Notes under the pieces: generated by a model | The model's input: the letters and a program-made list of their open reading frames with translations, nothing else | What the model was told of the DNA's origin: nothing | The model's database searches: none | Translations under genes and position numbers: made by a program | Assembly: GCA_964388955.1 (NCBI GenBank) | Contig: CAYMCO010000048.1 | Coordinates: 1-28,251, forward strand | Direction of reading: 5' to 3' | Source of the DNA: CAYMCO01 sp964388955 | GTDB lineage: Bacteria; Chloroflexota; Anaerolineae; Anaerolineales; E44-bin32 | Length of the DNA stretch: 28,251 nt | In this document: positions 1 to 8,530 of the stretch, in pieces | How the letters are laid out: every line of letters begins with the position of its first letter | Numbering within the stretch: position 1 is the stretch's first letter

Positions 1-393
1 ACTCCCCTTCGATGGAAAGATTGCCACCCTGACAACTGCATCAGGACAGGCGGCGTTCCGCGCCTCGCAATGACTTTTCTATGAGGGTCGAAATATACGC
101 CAAGCGTGGAGCGAGCAGGGGGGTGGGGGGGAATTTGCATTCCTGAGCCTCGGATTGGATGCCATCCGGTTCACGCCCACCCCGGAGGGCCTCGCCCCTC
201 TAGTCGAAACACACCCATTCCCATGCCGGTGGGAGGTCCCCTTCACCCGTTCGTGGGCCCCCTGCTACTCAACTGGAGAGCCTGATTGCACCCCACCAGA
301 CGCATGCACTCGCCGCATCAACACCCAGCCCGAACCGGATCAATATCTGGTTCCGCCCGGCTTCTGGGCGAGGCTCACGAGCCCCCCTCCCTA
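1..393. other. non-coding left edge
   Basis: I see no convincing gene in this stretch. The open frames on both strands have a proline/arginine-rich composition typical of GC-rich shadow frames, and no start has a good ribosome binding site. It contains a G-run of six G, one T and seven G at 118-131. It lies downstream of the ureohydrolase gene, which ends at 394. No hairpin with a T-run that would count as an intrinsic terminator is evident. Confidence 0.5.
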
Positions 394-1368
394 TTATGCC
401 GCACTCGCGTTCCCGCCCAAGGCCTCCAGGAGAAGTCGACAAGCCAAGCGGCTGGTGATGCCATCCTTGTCCCACGCGGGGGACACTTCTACCAGATCAA
501 CAGCCCCTATTCCCCGGCGGCCGACCTCTGAGACGACGGCGATCATTTCGCGGGAAGTCATCCCGCCAGGCGTGGGAACGCCGGTTCCCGGGGCGTAGGC
601 GGCATCCAAGGCATCTATGTCGATGGTCAGGTAAATGCCATCCGATCCTGCCGAGGCCACATCTGCGGCCGCCCGGGCCACTTCCGTGGGGCCCTGCGCG
701 ATTACATCCTCGATTGTGAACAACGTCATGCCATGATCACGCAGATACCGCAGCTCCGACTTCGGATTCATCCAGCCGCCAGGGCCGATGATCGCGATCT
801 TGTGCGGATCGAAGCCCGCATCCACCGCCCGGCTGATCGGGCAGCAGTGATTCAGCGGATCGCCCCCGACATCTTGCGCGGTATCGAAATGGGTATCGAT
901 GAGTATCAAGCCGGGGCTCTCGGCCTTCTCTGCGAATGCCCGCACCCCAGCGATGGTGACCGAATGGTCCCCACCCATCATGACCGGCAGCGCATCCGCC
1001 GCCAGAATTTCCTTCAACAAAGCCTGAGCCCTGCGCATGCTTGTCTCGGTGTCGCCCGGCAGCACCGGGACGTCCGAGCAATCAACCATGACGTAATGCT
1101 CCGTGAGGTCCATACCAGTGGATGCGTTGAAGAATAGGAATTGCTCACTCGCTTCGCGAATGCTCTTCGGGCCGTAGTTCGCCCCCGTTCGGCTGATACA
1201 GGTGCTGTCCCAAGGGAATCCCAAGAAGCCCACTGTCGCCCCTGCTGCTCTCAGCTCCCCCTCATTTGCCTCCACATAGGGAAGCTTCATGAAGGTGCCG
1301 ATCACCCCGGCGTGCAGCAGACCGGTCCACATGGTCGGGTCCGCCTCATTGGTCCGTTCCTCGTCCAT
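394..1368 (-). CDS. ureohydrolase (agmatinase/arginase family)
   Basis: This 324-residue protein belongs to the binuclear manganese ureohydrolases, which hydrolyse guanidino compounds to urea and an amine. The metal-binding motifs are complete: GGDHS with H135, DTHFD with D158, H160 and D162, and TIDIDALD with D250 and D252, followed by the family stretch AYAPGTGVPTPGG. The length is usual for agmatinases. The segment near residue 174 reads HCCP where many agmatinases have HGTP or similar, so the substrate is uncertain; agmatine, guanidinobutyrate, guanidine or another amidine are all possible. The ATG has GGAG 8 nt upstream. It is the last gene after the thiamine transporter operon, on the same strand, 166 bp beyond the ATPase, with no terminator seen between. 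The family call is firm; the substrate and any link to thiamine are inference. Confidence 0.9.
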   Translation of the reverse strand: MDEERTNEADPTMWTGLLHAGVIGTFMKLPYVEANEGELRAAGATVGFLGFPWDSTCISRTGANYGPKSIREASEQFLFFNASTGMDLTEHYVMVDCSDVPVLPGDTETSMRRAQALLKEILAADALPVMMGGDHSVTIAGVRAFAEKAESPGLILIDTHFDTAQDVGGDPLNHCCPISRAVDAGFDPHKIAIIGPGGWMNPKSELRYLRDHGMTLFTIEDVIAQGPTEVARAAADVASAGSDGIYLTIDIDALDAAYAPGTGVPTPGGMTSREMIAVVSEVGRRGIGAVDLVEVSPAWDKDGITSRLACRLLLEALGGNASAA

Positions 1369-1534
1369 TCGGGTTTCTCCTCTCTCATTCGCTCAGCGTC
1401 TGCCTCGATCGAACCCATACGTATGATGCAGCATGCCTTCCAAGCCGTCGGCGTATTCCGGCTGCTCGATACTTCTATCTCCTATTGAACTGTCCCCTCC
1501 TCCCTGCGGCTGCTTGCCGGCTGTGAAGGGCGGG

Positions 1535-2575
1535 CTATGCCTCGAGGATCTGCACGCCGACGGCGGGATCCACGGTCAGCCGCAGCATGCTCCCCTCCGG
1601 CGGCACCGAGGAGCGGGAGGGAAAATCGAAGCTCAACCGCTCCCCCCCGACCTGGATGACAGCCCGGTAGGTCCCGCCGCGAAAGGAGCGCTCCACAACC
1701 CTTCCCTCGATGCGGATCCCCTCCGCCGATCCGAGGCGGGCGGCGTCCGGTCGCAGCAGCACGTGCACGTTGTCTGCGTCCGACTCCGGAATCGGGATCT
1801 CCCCCAGCGCCGTTCGCGCCGTCGCCCGGCCATCGGAGAAGTACACCGACCCCTCCAGGATGTTGATCATGCCCAGGAATCGCGCCACGAAGATCGAGCG
1901 CGGGCGCCTGTAGATGCCCTGCGGGGCGTCGACCTGGAGAAACTTGCCCTCCCGCATGATCGCGACTTTGTCCGCCAGCGCGAAAGCCTCCTCCTGATCA
2001 TGAGTGACGTAGATGGCCGTCTGGCCGATCTCCTTCAGGATACGATGAAGCTCAACCAGCAGGCGTTCACGCAGCGCCCGGTCCAGAGCGCCCAACGGCT
2101 CGTCCAGCATGAGCAAGCGCGGCTCGGGGGCCAGGGCGCGCGCCAGGGCGATGCGCTGCTGCTCGCCCCCCGAAAGGGTGTTCACATCCCGGCCGGCGTA
2201 TGCCCCCATGTCCACCAGATCAAGCACTTCTTCTACCCGCTCCCGGATGCGCCGCTCCTCTTCGCCCGTCATTCTGAGGCCGAAGGAGACGTTGTCGAAT
2301 ACGTCCATGTGGGGAAAGAGGGCCAGGTCCTGGAACATCAAGCCAAAACCGCGGCGATGGGGCGGCACCCCAGTCAGCAGGCGGTCATCCCAGCGGACCT
2401 CCCCGCCATCGGCAGGCGTCAGGCCGGCGATCAAATCCAGGAGCGTGGACTTTCCGCATCCGCTGGGACCAAGCACGGCGAATATGCCGCCGTGGGGGAC
2501 TTCGAAGGAGACCCCGTCGACGGCGCGCGTCCCTCCATAGTACTTCCGCAGATCCGTGGTGCTCAGACCGGGCAT
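1535..2575 (-). CDS. thiQ: thiamine ABC transporter ATP-binding protein
   Basis: This is the ATPase subunit of an importer, 346 residues from the chosen start. Walker A GPSGCGKST is at 36-44, the Q-loop glutamine at about 82, the signature LSGGEQQR from 134, Walker B LLMLDEP at 154-160 and the H-loop histidine at about 192. The last ~110 residues form a TOBE-like regulatory domain, as in the Fe3+/spermidine/maltose ATPase group; E. coli ThiQ lacks such an extension. An in-frame ATG at 2611 has no ribosome binding site, whereas 2575 follows GAGGGGG closely, so 2575 is preferred. It lies 81 nt downstream of the permease gene. Substrate assignment rests on the thiamine-binding protein and TPP riboswitch of the same operon; sequence alone would allow iron or polyamine. 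Confidence 0.88.
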   Translation of the reverse strand: MPGLSTTDLRKYYGGTRAVDGVSFEVPHGGIFAVLGPSGCGKSTLLDLIAGLTPADGGEVRWDDRLLTGVPPHRRGFGLMFQDLALFPHMDVFDNVSFGLRMTGEEERRIRERVEEVLDLVDMGAYAGRDVNTLSGGEQQRIALARALAPEPRLLMLDEPLGALDRALRERLLVELHRILKEIGQTAIYVTHDQEEAFALADKVAIMREGKFLQVDAPQGIYRRPRSIFVARFLGMINILEGSVYFSDGRATARTALGEIPIPESDADNVHVLLRPDAARLGSAEGIRIEGRVVERSFRGGTYRAVIQVGGERLSFDFPSRSSVPPEGSMLRLTVDPAVGVQILEA

Positions 2576-2656
2576 GGATCCCCCTCGCCGCGGTGCCCCA
2601 TGCGCCCACATGGCCGCGACATGGTTCGCCTCCTGCTCCTCACCCGGCCCATGGCC

Positions 2657-4426
2657 CTAGAACTCCCCGACTTCAGCGATGCGGAAGCGCTCGATCCCCA
2701 GCATGCCCAATCCGGTAATGAGCATCAGGATCGTGCTCAACGCCAGAGCCTGGCCATAGTTCAGCGCCCCCGGCCTCGACAGAAAGCGGTAGATGATGAT
2801 GGGGATGGTCGGATACTCGGGCCGAGCGAGCAGCGCGGTGGCGCCGAACTCCCCCATGGAGACCGCGAAGGCGAAGATGGCCGCCACCAAGATCGCCCGG
2901 CCGACGAGCGGCAGATCGATATAGCGCAGGACCTGCCCCGGGCCCGCCCCCAGCATCGCCGCGGCCTGCCGCAGCCGAGGGCGGATGCTGCGCAGGGAAG
3001 GGGTCAGGCTGCGCACCACAAAGGGGAATGCCACCAGCGTGTGTGCCAGCGGCACCAGCACGGGGGAGGAACGCAGCTTCAGGGCCCCGCTTCCCAGGCT
3101 CACAATGAACCCCAGACCGAGCGTTACGGCCGATGTCCCCAGGGGAAGCATCAGCAGCGGGTCCAGGGCGCGATTCAAGGCCGAATCGGACTCCCCGGCC
3201 AACGCCCATGAGGCGGGAAGACCAATGATCAACGAGAGCACCACCGTCACGGCGGCGTAGCTCAGGGAAACGGCAATCGCAGTGCTCGGCGGGACATAGA
3301 AGACCGAGCTTTGGGGATTCTGAGCCAACTGCTCATAGTACCGGAGGCTCGGCCCGGACAAGAGAGTCTGCAGCAGAGATTGCCGTGCCCCCAAGGGGAT
3401 AAACGAACGGGCCACAAGGGAGAGCAACGGGAGGGTGAGCATCGACAGCAAGATGGAGACCACGACGCCTGCGATCAGCCGGCGGGAAGGAGTGGTCAAA
3501 GTGCGCTCGGTGAAACGGCGAGGCCGCAGCTCGATCGGGCGGGAAACGCGCGCCGAGAGGCGTGTATAGGCGACGGTCAAGCCCAGGGTGCACAGAAGCT
3601 GAATCACCGAAAGCGCAGCCGCGGCCGGCAGGTTGAACAGGCTCACGGTTTGGTAATAGATGTCCACCTCCAGCGTCGCGAAACGCGGGCCTCCCAAGAC
3701 CAGGATCACGCCGAAGGAGGAGAAATCGAAAATGAACACCAACAGGGCCGCGGTGATGATCGCCGGGCTGAGCAGGGGCACCACTACCCGGGTGAAGGCT
3801 TGCCAGCGGTTCGCACCCAGAACCTGCGCCGCGGCACTCATCCTGGGATCCAGGCGCGACCAGAAATCCCCGACCATGCGGAGCACGATGGTCGTGTTGT
3901 AGAAGACGTGAGCCACAAGGATTGCAGCCAGGGTGCCTGTGAATTGTATCGGTGGTGCGGGGAGATGCAGCAGGTCCATCAGCGCGACATTGATCCAGCC
4001 GCGCGGCCCAAGCAGCGAGTAGAAGGCTGCCGCCACCACCAGGGTCGGCATGACAAATGGGATTCCTGTCAGCGCCCGGAGCAGGCTCTTGCCCCGGAAT
4101 TTGAAGCGGGCAAACACGTATGCTCCCGGCAAGCCTATGAGCAGGGTAAGCAGAGTCGACAGAACTGCCTGCACCACGGTGAAGGAGAGGATATGGATGA
4201 AGGAGGGGGATCGCAGCAATCCCAGGAATGGCGCGGCGATGCCGGCCTCCCCACGGGCAAAACTCACCCGGAGGATGTTGGCCATCGGGTAGAAGTACAG
4301 GCCGGCGAGAAAGGCAAGGGGCAGCGCCCACAGAAGCGCCAACCGCAGCCACCTGGGGACCCCAGCCCTGCGCGCGACGCGGTCCGCTCCGGCCTCCGCG
4401 CTCAACGCAAGATGGCCTCCGTCCAC
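2657..4426 (-). CDS. thiP: thiamine ABC transporter permease, fused two-domain type
   Basis: This is a 589-residue inner-membrane permease with two homologous halves, as in ThiP and FbpB-type permeases. Each half has about six hydrophobic segments and an EAA-type coupling loop that contacts the ATPase. The loops are near residues 199-219 (AAQVLGANRWQAF) and 488-510 (AAAMLGAGPGQVL). The first membrane segment begins at about residue 28 (LRLALLWALPLAFLAGL). The gene start overlaps the 3' end of the binding-protein gene by 25 nt, implying translational coupling. Being a single fused chain, it should pair as one copy with two ATPase subunits. The family call is firm; thiamine as substrate comes from the operon. 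Confidence 0.9.
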   Translation of the reverse strand: MDGGHLALSAEAGADRVARRAGVPRWLRLALLWALPLAFLAGLYFYPMANILRVSFARGEAGIAAPFLGLLRSPSFIHILSFTVVQAVLSTLLTLLIGLPGAYVFARFKFRGKSLLRALTGIPFVMPTLVVAAAFYSLLGPRGWINVALMDLLHLPAPPIQFTGTLAAILVAHVFYNTTIVLRMVGDFWSRLDPRMSAAAQVLGANRWQAFTRVVVPLLSPAIITAALLVFIFDFSSFGVILVLGGPRFATLEVDIYYQTVSLFNLPAAAALSVIQLLCTLGLTVAYTRLSARVSRPIELRPRRFTERTLTTPSRRLIAGVVVSILLSMLTLPLLSLVARSFIPLGARQSLLQTLLSGPSLRYYEQLAQNPQSSVFYVPPSTAIAVSLSYAAVTVVLSLIIGLPASWALAGESDSALNRALDPLLMLPLGTSAVTLGLGFIVSLGSGALKLRSSPVLVPLAHTLVAFPFVVRSLTPSLRSIRPRLRQAAAMLGAGPGQVLRYIDLPLVGRAILVAAIFAFAVSMGEFGATALLARPEYPTIPIIIYRFLSRPGALNYGQALALSTILMLITGLGMLGIERFRIAEVGEF

Positions 4427-5481
4427 TCCTGAATCCAGGTCTCCCGTTTTGCGGCGATCAGGTCGGGCGAGAGGGTCACGGGCTTGTCAGGCACTTTCAG
4501 ATAGCGGACGAAGGTCTCGTCCAGCTTGGCCTCCGGGTTTACCGGAAACACGAACATCTGGAGCGGAATGTCCTCCTGGAAAGTGGGTGAGAGCATGAAG
4601 TCCACCCAAGCCTCGGCGAGGGGCCTGCGCTCGGTGCCCGTGAGGATGCCCACAAACTCTATCTGCCGGAAGCATGTGTCATCCGCTACAACCGCGGCCG
4701 TCGTGGGCGCATCAATGGGTTCTTCGGCATAGATGACCTCGAAAGGCGGGCTGGAGGCGTAGGAAACCACGATTGGCCGGGTGCCCTCACCCGGTCCGCC
4801 GCTGAACTCGGAATCGTAGGCCGTTTCCCAGTCATTGACAATGAGAACGCCGTTGTCCAGCAGACCGCGCCAGTAGTCGAGAAATCCATCCTCCCCGTAG
4901 ACGGCGATGGTGGTAAAGAGAAAGGCCAAGCCAGGGGAGGATGTGGCCGGGTTCTCGACAACAAGCAGGTCCTGGAAATTCGGGTCAAGGAGATCATCCA
5001 ACGCGGCGGGCGGCGTAAGGTCGTTCGCCTGCATGTATGCGATGTCATAATTCAGACACACATCACCATAATCCACCGGCAGGGCGCGGTTCTGCGGGTC
5101 CAGTTTGAAGCGATCCGGGATCACCGCGAGCAGCGGGCTGTCGTAGGGCTCAAATATCCCCTCATCGAGCGCACGGCTGAGGAAGGTGTTGTCCACCCCG
5201 TAGAAAACATCCGCCAGGGGGTTTGCCTTGGCCAGGATCGCCTTGTTGAGGGCCGTGCCCGTATCCCCGGCCTTGAGAATCTGAACGGTCACATTATTGG
5301 AGGTCTCGAACTGCTGCAGGACACCCTCCGACATATTGAAGGAGTCGTGCCCCATCACCTGCAGAGTCGCCCGGGGCGGAGTAGCGGTCGGGCCCGGAGG
5401 AACCTGGGTAGCTCCCCCGCCTCCGCAGGCCGACAGGAGCAGCGCGGCCAGAACCGCGGAATAAATCACTTTCTTGTCCAT
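4402..5481 (-). CDS. thiB: thiamine-binding lipoprotein of ABC importer
   Basis: This substrate-binding protein has a lipoprotein signal: a short basic start (MDKK), a hydrophobic stretch and the lipobox LLSAC, then GGGG. The cysteine should be lipidated and cut by signal peptidase II, which is also encoded in this window (8527-9051). The mature part follows the ThiB/TbpA pattern: an early YDSF-like strand (GHDSF), ADVFYGVDN (compare ADVVLGLDN in the E. coli protein) and PVDYGDVCLNYD (compare PFDYGYFAFVYD). It precedes the permease and ATPase genes. Two starts are possible: ATG at 5505, which overlaps the kinase stop as ATGA, and ATG at 5481, which has GAGAGGTG a few bases upstream. I chose 5481 on the ribosome binding site; both leave the lipobox intact. 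Confidence 0.9.
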   Translation of the reverse strand: MDKKVIYSAVLAALLLSACGGGGATQVPPGPTATPPRATLQVMGHDSFNMSEGVLQQFETSNNVTVQILKAGDTGTALNKAILAKANPLADVFYGVDNTFLSRALDEGIFEPYDSPLLAVIPDRFKLDPQNRALPVDYGDVCLNYDIAYMQANDLTPPAALDDLLDPNFQDLLVVENPATSSPGLAFLFTTIAVYGEDGFLDYWRGLLDNGVLIVNDWETAYDSEFSGGPGEGTRPIVVSYASSPPFEVIYAEEPIDAPTTAAVVADDTCFRQIEFVGILTGTERRPLAEAWVDFMLSPTFQEDIPLQMFVFPVNPEAKLDETFVRYLKVPDKPVTLSPDLIAAKRETWIQEWTEAILR

Positions 5482-5501
5482 ATGCGCACCTCTCATTTCT
5501 T

Positions 5502-6149
5502 TCATGCCGTACCATGAATGATGGCCACGATCAGTTGACCGTCCAGCAGGGAAACGCTTGCTTGCTCGCCCAGCATGCGGTTGCTGACGCCGCGCGTGGC
5601 GCCGAACTGCAGCGTTTCGCCTCGCAAAGGATACTCGAGCCCGTCGGTAGCGACCCCGTGCGCATCCCCCTCGATGGGCAGTAGGGAGACGGTATCCCCC
5701 GGCGTCCCGCGCAGCGTGAGCCTCTCACCGCCCCGAACGGCGGTCAAGCCTTGGTCCCCGTGCAGCAGCCAGACCCGGATCCCCGCCCACTCCGTCAGGC
5801 CCAAAAGGAGTGCATTGGCCAGCGACTGGTCCCAACGCGCCCCCAGCGCGCCGAACACCAGAACCTCAGACGCCCCGCCCTCGACGGCGTGGCGGATTGC
5901 CAATTCCAGGTCGGTGAAGTCTTTATGCGCAGGATGCCGGATGAACCGGACATCCGCCTGGCGCAACCACTCGCGCTCATCGTCGGCAAGTGAGTCGAAA
6001 TCGCCGATCACCACGTCGGGGGGACGATTCAAACGCATGCACAGCGTTGCGCCCCCATCCGCGGCGATCACCCAGTCCTCGGCGGTGAGCGGGTGTCGCT
6101 CAAAGGTCCCATCGGGAACTTCCCCGTTGGCGAATATGGTCGCGCGCAC
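5502..6149 (-). CDS. thiN: thiamine pyrophosphokinase
   Basis: It transfers pyrophosphate from ATP to thiamine, giving TPP. Motifs from the chosen start: AADGG at 29-33, PDVVIGDFDS at 45-54 with the metal-binding aspartates, KDFTDLELA at 76-84 and GARWDQSLANA from 103, all classic for the family. I chose GTG at 6149 (215 residues; the protein then begins VRATIFANGE, as kinases of this family do) because AGAAGGG precedes it by 7 nt. The longer frame to 6215 would begin inside the TPP aptamer and is unlikely; a GTG at 6197 uses the aptamer's 3' edge as its binding site. It is the first gene of the thiamine operon, and its ribosome binding site lies in switching hairpins described separately. 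Kinase plus importer indicates salvage of external thiamine. Confidence 0.93.
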   Translation of the reverse strand: MRATIFANGEVPDGTFERHPLTAEDWVIAADGGATLCMRLNRPPDVVIGDFDSLADDEREWLRQADVRFIRHPAHKDFTDLELAIRHAVEGGASEVLVFGALGARWDQSLANALLLGLTEWAGIRVWLLHGDQGLTAVRGGERLTLRGTPGDTVSLLPIEGDAHGVATDGLEYPLRGETLQFGATRGVSNRMLGEQASVSLLDGQLIVAIIHGTA

Positions 6150-6150
6150 A

Positions 6151-6181
6151 GCAAAGCCCTTCTCTTTGCCGGAGAAGGGCT
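6151..6181 (-). promoter_or_regulatory. expression platform of the TPP riboswitch (two exclusive hairpins)
   Basis: Reading the minus strand, AGCCCTTCTC (6181-6172) pairs perfectly with GAGAAGGGCT (6164-6155), with a 7-nt loop. This buries the binding site AGAAGGG of the kinase gene. A competing hairpin pairs GCAAAG (6169-6164) with CTTTGC (6156-6151) and presents exactly AGAAGGG (6163-6157) as its 7-nt loop. The GTG start follows at 6149. The two cannot coexist. Only TTTGC follows the long stem, so translational control is more likely than termination. Confidence 0.7.
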
Positions 6182-6198
6182 CCTTTTCGTGACGCACC

Positions 6199-6290
6199 TT
6201 TCCCTCCGCCGGCATTATCCGGATCAGGTTCAGCGGGTCGAGGGCGGTCTCGCCCTCCTCTCAGCCTGTGTCGTTCGGCTCCCCGGTTGT
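6199..6290 (-). promoter_or_regulatory. TPP riboswitch (THI element)
   Basis: On the minus strand the segment has the conserved TPP aptamer blocks in order: CCGGGGAGCC (6286-6277), GGCTGAGAGGAGGGC (from 6266), GACCCGCTGAACCTGATCC, and GATAATGCCGGCGGAGGGA ending near 6199. These are the pyrimidine- and pyrophosphate-sensing helices of the THI element. It precedes thiamine pyrophosphokinase and the thiamine importer, so TPP should repress the operon. Confidence 0.96.
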
Positions 6291-6303
6291 GTTTGTTGGT
6301 AGG

Positions 6304-6309
6304 AGTATA
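6304..6309 (-). promoter_or_regulatory. -10 box of the thiamine operon
   Basis: TATACT on the minus strand lies about 12-15 nt before the first conserved aptamer base, which fits transcription starting near 6297. No convincing -35 hexamer is visible at 16-18 nt spacing. Confidence 0.55.
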
Positions 6310-6371
6310 ACACGGCGGGCGGGCACAGGACAGCGAGGCAGAAGCTTTAAGCTTTGAGGGGCAAGGCCATT

Positions 6372-6399
6372 AGCGATCAGCTTTCAGCCGTCAGCCAAG
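6372..6399 (+). repeat. heptanucleotide-period repeat (AGCNNNN x4)
   Basis: Four consecutive 7-nt units begin with AGC: AGCGATC, AGCTTTC, AGCCGTC, AGCCAAG. The array lies in the 230-bp space between the threonine aldolase gene and the thiamine promoter. An inverted partner of the second unit (GATCGCTGAAAGC) occurs about 45 nt to the right. Similar period-7 arrays occur at 14414-14448 and 28075-28095. Confidence 0.6.
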
Positions 6400-6541
6400 A
6401 ACCTCGCGCTGGAAAAAGGCAGACATCGCCGATCGCTGAAAGCCAAGTGTTCAAGGCGCGTCTCGTTCGTCGTTCCCCAGCAGCCCGGGGCACCACCCGC
6501 CCCAGATCGCCATCCGCCGGTCCGTGTTCCCTGCGAACCAC

Positions 6542-7573
6542 CTATCCCAAAATGCGTTCCATCTCCTGAACCACGCGCGTCAGGGCCGCGTCGTCCACCC
6601 AATAGTGCAGCACCAAACGGGTGCGCTCTCTCGGTGTGATCTTGATCCCCGCCATTCCCAGATGCCGGGCCAGTTCTGCCGGTTTGACCCGCGCTCCCGC
6701 CTCCAGCCGCATGTAGATGATATTGCTCACCGGGGGGTTGTTCTCAACCCGCACCCCAGGGAGCTGGGCCAGTTGGGCGGCCAAGTCCCGGGCGCGCGCA
6801 TGGTCCTCCGCCAAACGATCCACCATGCCCTCCAGCGCCACGATTCCGGCGGCCGCCAGCACCCCAGCCTGCCGCATCCCACCGCCCAACTGCTTGCGAG
6901 CCCGATGCGCCCGGTGGACAAAATCCCGATCGCCGCAGATGACGGACCCCACCGGAGCGCACAGCGCCTTGGAAAGGCAGAATGTCACGGAATCCGCCGG
7001 CGCTGCCAGTTCACTTGCGGCCACCCCCAGCGCGGCGGCAGCGTTGAAGATGCGCGCCCCGTCCAGGTGCAGCGCGAGCCCGTGACCGTGCGCCAGCTCG
7101 GCAACCTGGCGCGTGTAGTCCACCGTGAGGGCGGCCCCAGCACACCGGTTGTGGGTGTTCTCCAGCGCGATCAGGCGGCTATGAGGCTGATGGGGATCCT
7201 CCGGCCGGATGGCCGCCTCGAGGGTCTCCAAAGGGATGGTCCCATCCGCTTCGTTGGGCACCGTGTGAGGCATTACCCCACCCAGCGCCGCAATCCCCCC
7301 AGCCTCATACAGAAATATATGCGCCCGATCACCGAGAATGAGCTCATCTCCACGCCCGCATTGTGCGAGGACGGAGGCCAGGTTGCCCATGGTTCCGGAA
7401 GGTACGAGCAGAGCCGCCTCTTTTCCCATTCGGTCCGCCGCCATCTCCTGCAGCCGGTTGACGGTCGGATCTTCCCCGTACACGTCATCGCCCACCTCGG
7501 CTTCCGCCATCGCCCGGCGCATGGCCGGTGTGGGTTGGGTTACGGTGTCGGAACGCAGATCAATCACATCCAT
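6542..7573 (-). CDS. ltaE: low-specificity L-threonine aldolase
   Basis: This PLP enzyme of fold type I cleaves L-threonine or L-allo-threonine to glycine and acetaldehyde. At 343 residues it has the usual family length. It starts with the family signature DLRSDTVTQPT, followed by GDDVYGEDPTVNRLQ at about 28-42. HLDGAR carries the PLP-ring aspartate at about 171, and CLSKALCAPVGS carries the Schiff-base lysine K202. Most relatives have SKGLGAPVGS there, so the Ala and Cys are mild variants. The ATG has GGGAGG 6 nt upstream. It is the last gene of the lspA-rluD-ltaE cluster, starting 33 nt after rluD. The family is also annotated as allo-threonine aldolase; exact stereospecificity cannot be read from sequence. 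Confidence 0.93.
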   Translation of the reverse strand: MDVIDLRSDTVTQPTPAMRRAMAEAEVGDDVYGEDPTVNRLQEMAADRMGKEAALLVPSGTMGNLASVLAQCGRGDELILGDRAHIFLYEAGGIAALGGVMPHTVPNEADGTIPLETLEAAIRPEDPHQPHSRLIALENTHNRCAGAALTVDYTRQVAELAHGHGLALHLDGARIFNAAAALGVAASELAAPADSVTFCLSKALCAPVGSVICGDRDFVHRAHRARKQLGGGMRQAGVLAAAGIVALEGMVDRLAEDHARARDLAAQLAQLPGVRVENNPPVSNIIYMRLEAGARVKPAELARHLGMAGIKITPRERTRLVLHYWVDDAALTRVVQEMERILG

Positions 7574-7606
7574 GGGTGGCCTCCCGCCCGATAGGCTGCC
7601 GATATC

Positions 7607-8530
7607 TCACCTCTGATCGCGCAGCTCCTCAATTATGCGCGCCAGCTCTGGCGGCAGCGGCGCGACCAATGTTCTGGGCTCCTTCTCTCCCGGCAACTGG
7701 ATGGTCAGCTCGGCCGCATGCAGGAACTGCCGATCGAGGTCAATGCTCGGCCTGCGCCGCCCATACTGGCGATCACCTGAGACAGGGCAGCCGATGAAGG
7801 CCAGGTGCACCCGGACTTGATGCGTGCGCCCCGTCTTCGGGTATACGTCCAGCAGGGTATTGTCCCGGAATCCTTCCCGAGTATGGTACACGGTCACCGA
7901 TTCTCTGCCCCGCCCCACGGGCACCACCGCCATCTTCTTCCGGTTTCTGGGATCGCGCGCGATCGGCGCATCGATCTTCCCGCTCGGGGTGGGGGGTGCC
8001 CCATCGACCAAGGCGAGGTACTTCTTGCCCACCTCCCGTCGCTTGAACTGCGCCTGCAGGAAGCGATAGGCCCCATCGTGCTTGGCCAGAATGATGATCC
8101 CGGATGTGTCCTTGTCCAGGCGGTGGACGACCCCGGGCCGGCGTTCCCCCCCAACGCCGCGAAAGTCCGGGGCGTGGGCCAGCGCGGCATGCACCAGCGT
8201 GCCGGTCTGGTGTCCCGCCGCCGGATGGACCACCATTCCCGCGGGCTTATTCACCGCCAGCACATCTGCGTTTTCGAAGATGACCTGCAGTTCCACGGGT
8301 TCGGGGCGCAAGTTGGATGGGCGGGGCGGCGGGAAGGCGATCTCGATGAGTTCTCCAGCCCGGGCGGCAAACCCCGTCTTGGTGACCAGCTCGCCCTCCA
8401 CCCGGACAAATCCGTCGCGGATCAGTCGTTGAAGCTCGCTGCGCGAGCGTCCTGGGAACCGCTCGACAAGCAGCAAATCCAGCCGGCCCTCAGTCGATGC
8501 CCGAAAGGTCTCTCGGTCTCCGTCATTCAC
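7607..8530 (-). CDS. rluD: RluD-type 23S rRNA pseudouridine synthase
   Basis: This 307-residue protein converts uridines in 23S rRNA to pseudouridine. An N-terminal S4 RNA-binding domain occupies about residues 14-70 (RLDLLLVERFPGRSRSELQR...GFVRVEG). The RluA/RluD catalytic domain follows, with NKPAGMVVHPA at about 94-104 and HRLDKDTSG at about 136-144, whose D139 is the catalytic aspartate. The order S4 then synthase is that of the RluC/RluD group; the S4 domain plus length favours RluD or its B. subtilis relative YlyB. The GTG start overlaps the lspA stop as GTGA. The lspA-rluD pairing is common in bacteria and supports both calls. The precise target uridines cannot be told from sequence. 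Confidence 0.92.
   Translation of the reverse strand: MNDGDRETFRASTEGRLDLLLVERFPGRSRSELQRLIRDGFVRVEGELVTKTGFAARAGELIEIAFPPPRPSNLRPEPVELQVIFENADVLAVNKPAGMVVHPAAGHQTGTLVHAALAHAPDFRGVGGERRPGVVHRLDKDTSGIIILAKHDGAYRFLQAQFKRREVGKKYLALVDGAPPTPSGKIDAPIARDPRNRKKMAVVPVGRGRESVTVYHTREGFRDNTLLDVYPKTGRTHQVRVHLAFIGCPVSGDRQYGRRRPSIDLDRQFLHAAELTIQLPGEKEPRTLVAPLPPELARIIEELRDQR

Noticed and set aside
118..131. G-run as a G-quadruplex
   Set aside because: Only two uninterrupted G tracts; four tracts are needed for a standard intramolecular quadruplex, so support is weak.
1433..3211. Long open frame (592 codons) on the plus strand opposite the thiamine transporter genes
   Set aside because: Antisense to two clear transporter genes; rich in His, Gln, Arg and Pro; no domain signature.
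6150..6215. Upstream starts for thiamine pyrophosphokinase (6215 and GTG 6197)
   Set aside because: They would begin inside or at the edge of the TPP aptamer; the family N-terminus and a good binding site point to GTG 6149.
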